Assembly: GCA_030668545.1 (NCBI GenBank)
Contig: DAOUTT010000113.1
Location: forward strand, 1-6,954
DNA from: Anaerolineales bacterium
Lineage (GTDB): Bacteria > Chloroflexota > Anaerolineae > Anaerolineales > E44-bin32
Length of the DNA stretch: 6,954 nucleotides
Direction of reading: 5' to 3'
The translations under genes were made by a program, and so were the position numbers. The notes beneath the pieces are model-generated. The model was not told where the DNA came from, ran no database searches, and saw only the letters and a program-made list of their open reading frames with translations. The stretch's first letter is position 1; every line of letters starts with the position of its first letter. Shown here piece by piece: positions 5,495 to 6,954 of this stretch.

Positions 5495-6954
5495 TCACTC
5501 GTACTGTGTTGTTGAACGAGGGGTTGTGCTGATGAGCCGGTCTTGAGGAATTCGCACAGTGATGGTGGTTCCTTCTCCAGTGCTCGAGACAACCTCGAGC
5601 TCACCGCCGAGCTGTCTGGCCCGCTCCTGCATATTCGACAGCCCGTGACCGAGAAGATCGGGTTGAGATTCGACTTCAAAGCCATGACCATTATCAATAA
5701 TCTGCAAGGTCAAATCGCTATTCGAAGATTGACGCAGGCTTACCAAAACCCTCGAGGCGCGCGCATGTTTGGCTGTATTAGCCAGCGCTTCCTGTGCAAT
5801 GTGGAATAGGACTTCGGCTGGTTGATCCTTGATATATTCAAGTGCATCCTCATCAATCTTCAACTCCACATCTACCAGCGTGTTTGCCTTGAACTCCCGG
5901 ACCAGCCGTCCGAGCGCTTCTGGTAGATCGTCGGTGCGAATCCTGCTGGGTTGTAAATCGAGGATATAGGTTCGAATGTCCCTGATCACTTTGTTCAACC
6001 CATCGATCGCCTGCTCTATGCGGCCGGCAGCCTCTGGCACCTTATCCTCATAGGTAAGTCGAGCGTATTCCATACCCAAACCAATGGCATAGATCGATTG
6101 GATGATCCCGTCGTGCAGATCCATCCCAAAGCGCTCGCGTTCCTCGAGCACAGCAACCCTGCGTGCCCTTCGGTAAAGCCTGGCGTTCTCGACTGCGATT
6201 CCCACGCCGGCGCCAACCGCTCCAAGCAAACCTATCTCGCGATCTTCAACCGGCCTTGGGCCTTTGAAAGCCAGGCTGATCACACCTGTTACTTTTCCAG
6301 GAGCTATCAATGGTGCGCAGACCAACGTTTCATACCCGCTGTCCACGACCGCTTTGCGCAGAAAGTGATCATCCTCGCTTATATTTTCCGTCCATTTCGG
6401 ACTGCCTGTAAGCGCCACTTGTCCAATTACCCCTTCGCCAATCCGAAAGCGATCGCTCTCCCAGAAAGCGTCTGACTCCCCCCCTAGATGAATCGCCTTC
6501 CGGTATACACCTTCAGATTCTTCCAGCAGAAACATCTCGCCCGCGTCCGCATGGAATATGTTCATCACCCTGCCCAGCATCACTTCTAACAGACGGTCCA
6601 GATCCATGGAAGAACTGACGGCCGTTGCCATGGAATACATCAGGCCTAATTCTTCATTCCTATCCGCCAGCTGACTTTCATTACCGAGGACTTGTTGATA
6701 CAGACGTGCGTTTTCGATTGCTGCAGCAGCATGCGCTGCAAGCATCTCAATCAAACGTTGATCCTCAGCGGTAAATTCGGGTTCGCCGATCTTCTCGGTG
6801 AGATAGATCTGCCCAATCGAGCGACCGTAAGCTTTGATTGGGACACCTAGGAAGGAGATCATCACAGGGTGACCTTCCGGAAAACCAACTGATTTCGGAT
6901 GGTCGGCAATATTCGCCAGGCGGATGCTCTCCCCTGTGCGCAGCATTTCCCCGA
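5495..6954 (-). CDS. GAF-GAF sensor histidine kinase (NarL-type partner), N-terminus cut
   Basis: Sensor histidine kinase of the HisKA_3 class, running off the window at its N-terminus; 483 residues are visible from Met 6946, but the frame continues upstream as GEMLRTG within a GAF domain, so that Met is not the start. Domains (numbered from that Met): C-terminal part of a GAF domain (1-85, with FLGVPI and ending AAAAIENARLYQQ), a coiled linker, a second GAF (about 105-255, ending VENARLYRR), a dimerisation domain with phospho-His278 in ERERFGMDLHDGIIQS, and a HATPase_c domain with N box QEALANTAKHA (Asn390), DNGHGF (Asp418) and GHGLSNMQERA. The HDxxxQ pattern (His278, Asp279, Gln283) is the phosphatase signature of NarX-like kinases, so it is probably bifunctional. 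No membrane segment is visible; sensing is probably cytoplasmic through GAF ligands or redox state, though the missing N-terminus could add other domains. The receiver gene lies immediately downstream. Confidence 0.92.
   Translation of the reverse strand, partial: GEMLRTGESIRLANIADHPKSVGFPEGHPVMISFLGVPIKAYGRSIGQIYLTEKIGEPEFTAEDQRLIEMLAAHAAAAIENARLYQQVLGNESQLADRNEELGLMYSMATAVSSSMDLDRLLEVMLGRVMNIFHADAGEMFLLEESEGVYRKAIHLGGESDAFWESDRFRIGEGVIGQVALTGSPKWTENISEDDHFLRKAVVDSGYETLVCAPLIAPGKVTGVISLAFKGPRPVEDREIGLLGAVGAGVGIAVENARLYRRARRVAVLEERERFGMDLHDGIIQSIYAIGLGMEYARLTYEDKVPEAAGRIEQAIDGLNKVIRDIRTYILDLQPSRIRTDDLPEALGRLVREFKANTLVDVELKIDEDALEYIKDQPAEVLFHIAQEALANTAKHARASRVLVSLRQSSNSDLTLQIIDNGHGFEVESQPDLLGHGLSNMQERARQLGGELEVVSSTGEGTTITVRIPQDRLISTTPRSTTQYE

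Noticed and set aside
6098..6475. Plus-strand 125-codon open frame
   Set aside because: Lies entirely antisense to the GAF and dimerisation regions of the histidine kinase, whose frame has clear domain motifs.

Overview
The window looks like a piece of a Chloroflexota chromosome, most likely an Anaerolineae-type bacterium. That assignment is an inference from the style of the proteins: a DUF151 bifunctional nuclease, a DnaB helicase followed by a DnaD-like protein and a DnaI/DnaC-like loader, and a multi-GAF NarL-type histidine kinase. It was not confirmed by any search. Codon use looks even across the genes, with no obvious sign of recent transfer.

Layout. Positions 1-108 hold an extended -10 promoter and a good ribosome binding site for a DUF151 (bifunctional nuclease family) gene at 109-630. 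After a gap of about 110 nt comes a tightly packed plus-strand replication cluster: replicative helicase dnaB (742-2136), a DnaD-domain protein overlapping it by 4 nt (2133-2900), and 4 nt later a helicase-loader ATPase (2905-4230). A tRNA-Glu(TTC) gene follows at 4267-4342. Its promoter -35 box overlaps the loader stop codon, and an intrinsic terminator lies just behind it. Positions 4386-4989 are a roughly 600-nt non-coding gap with a cluster of strong inverted repeats at 4655-4783. The minus strand then carries a two-component pair: a single-domain receiver protein (5361-4990) and, upstream of it, a cytoplasmic-looking GAF-GAF histidine kinase of the HisKA_3 type whose N-terminus is cut off by the window end (6954-5495).

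How the genes work together. The helicase, DnaD-like and DnaI-like products form a plausible helicase-loading module in one transcription unit, analogous to the Firmicutes DnaC-DnaD-DnaI system. The kinase and receiver are a likely signalling pair.

The main oddities are these. (1) The loader carries two complete tandem DnaC/DnaI-type AAA+ modules with a 191-192-residue repeat period and one N-terminal zinc-binding motif; the second module has lost the sensor-1 Asn. (2) The receiver has Glu where the phospho-accepting Asp should be and has no DNA-binding domain. (3) A nested hairpin containing a perfect 28-nt palindrome sits in the intergenic gap.
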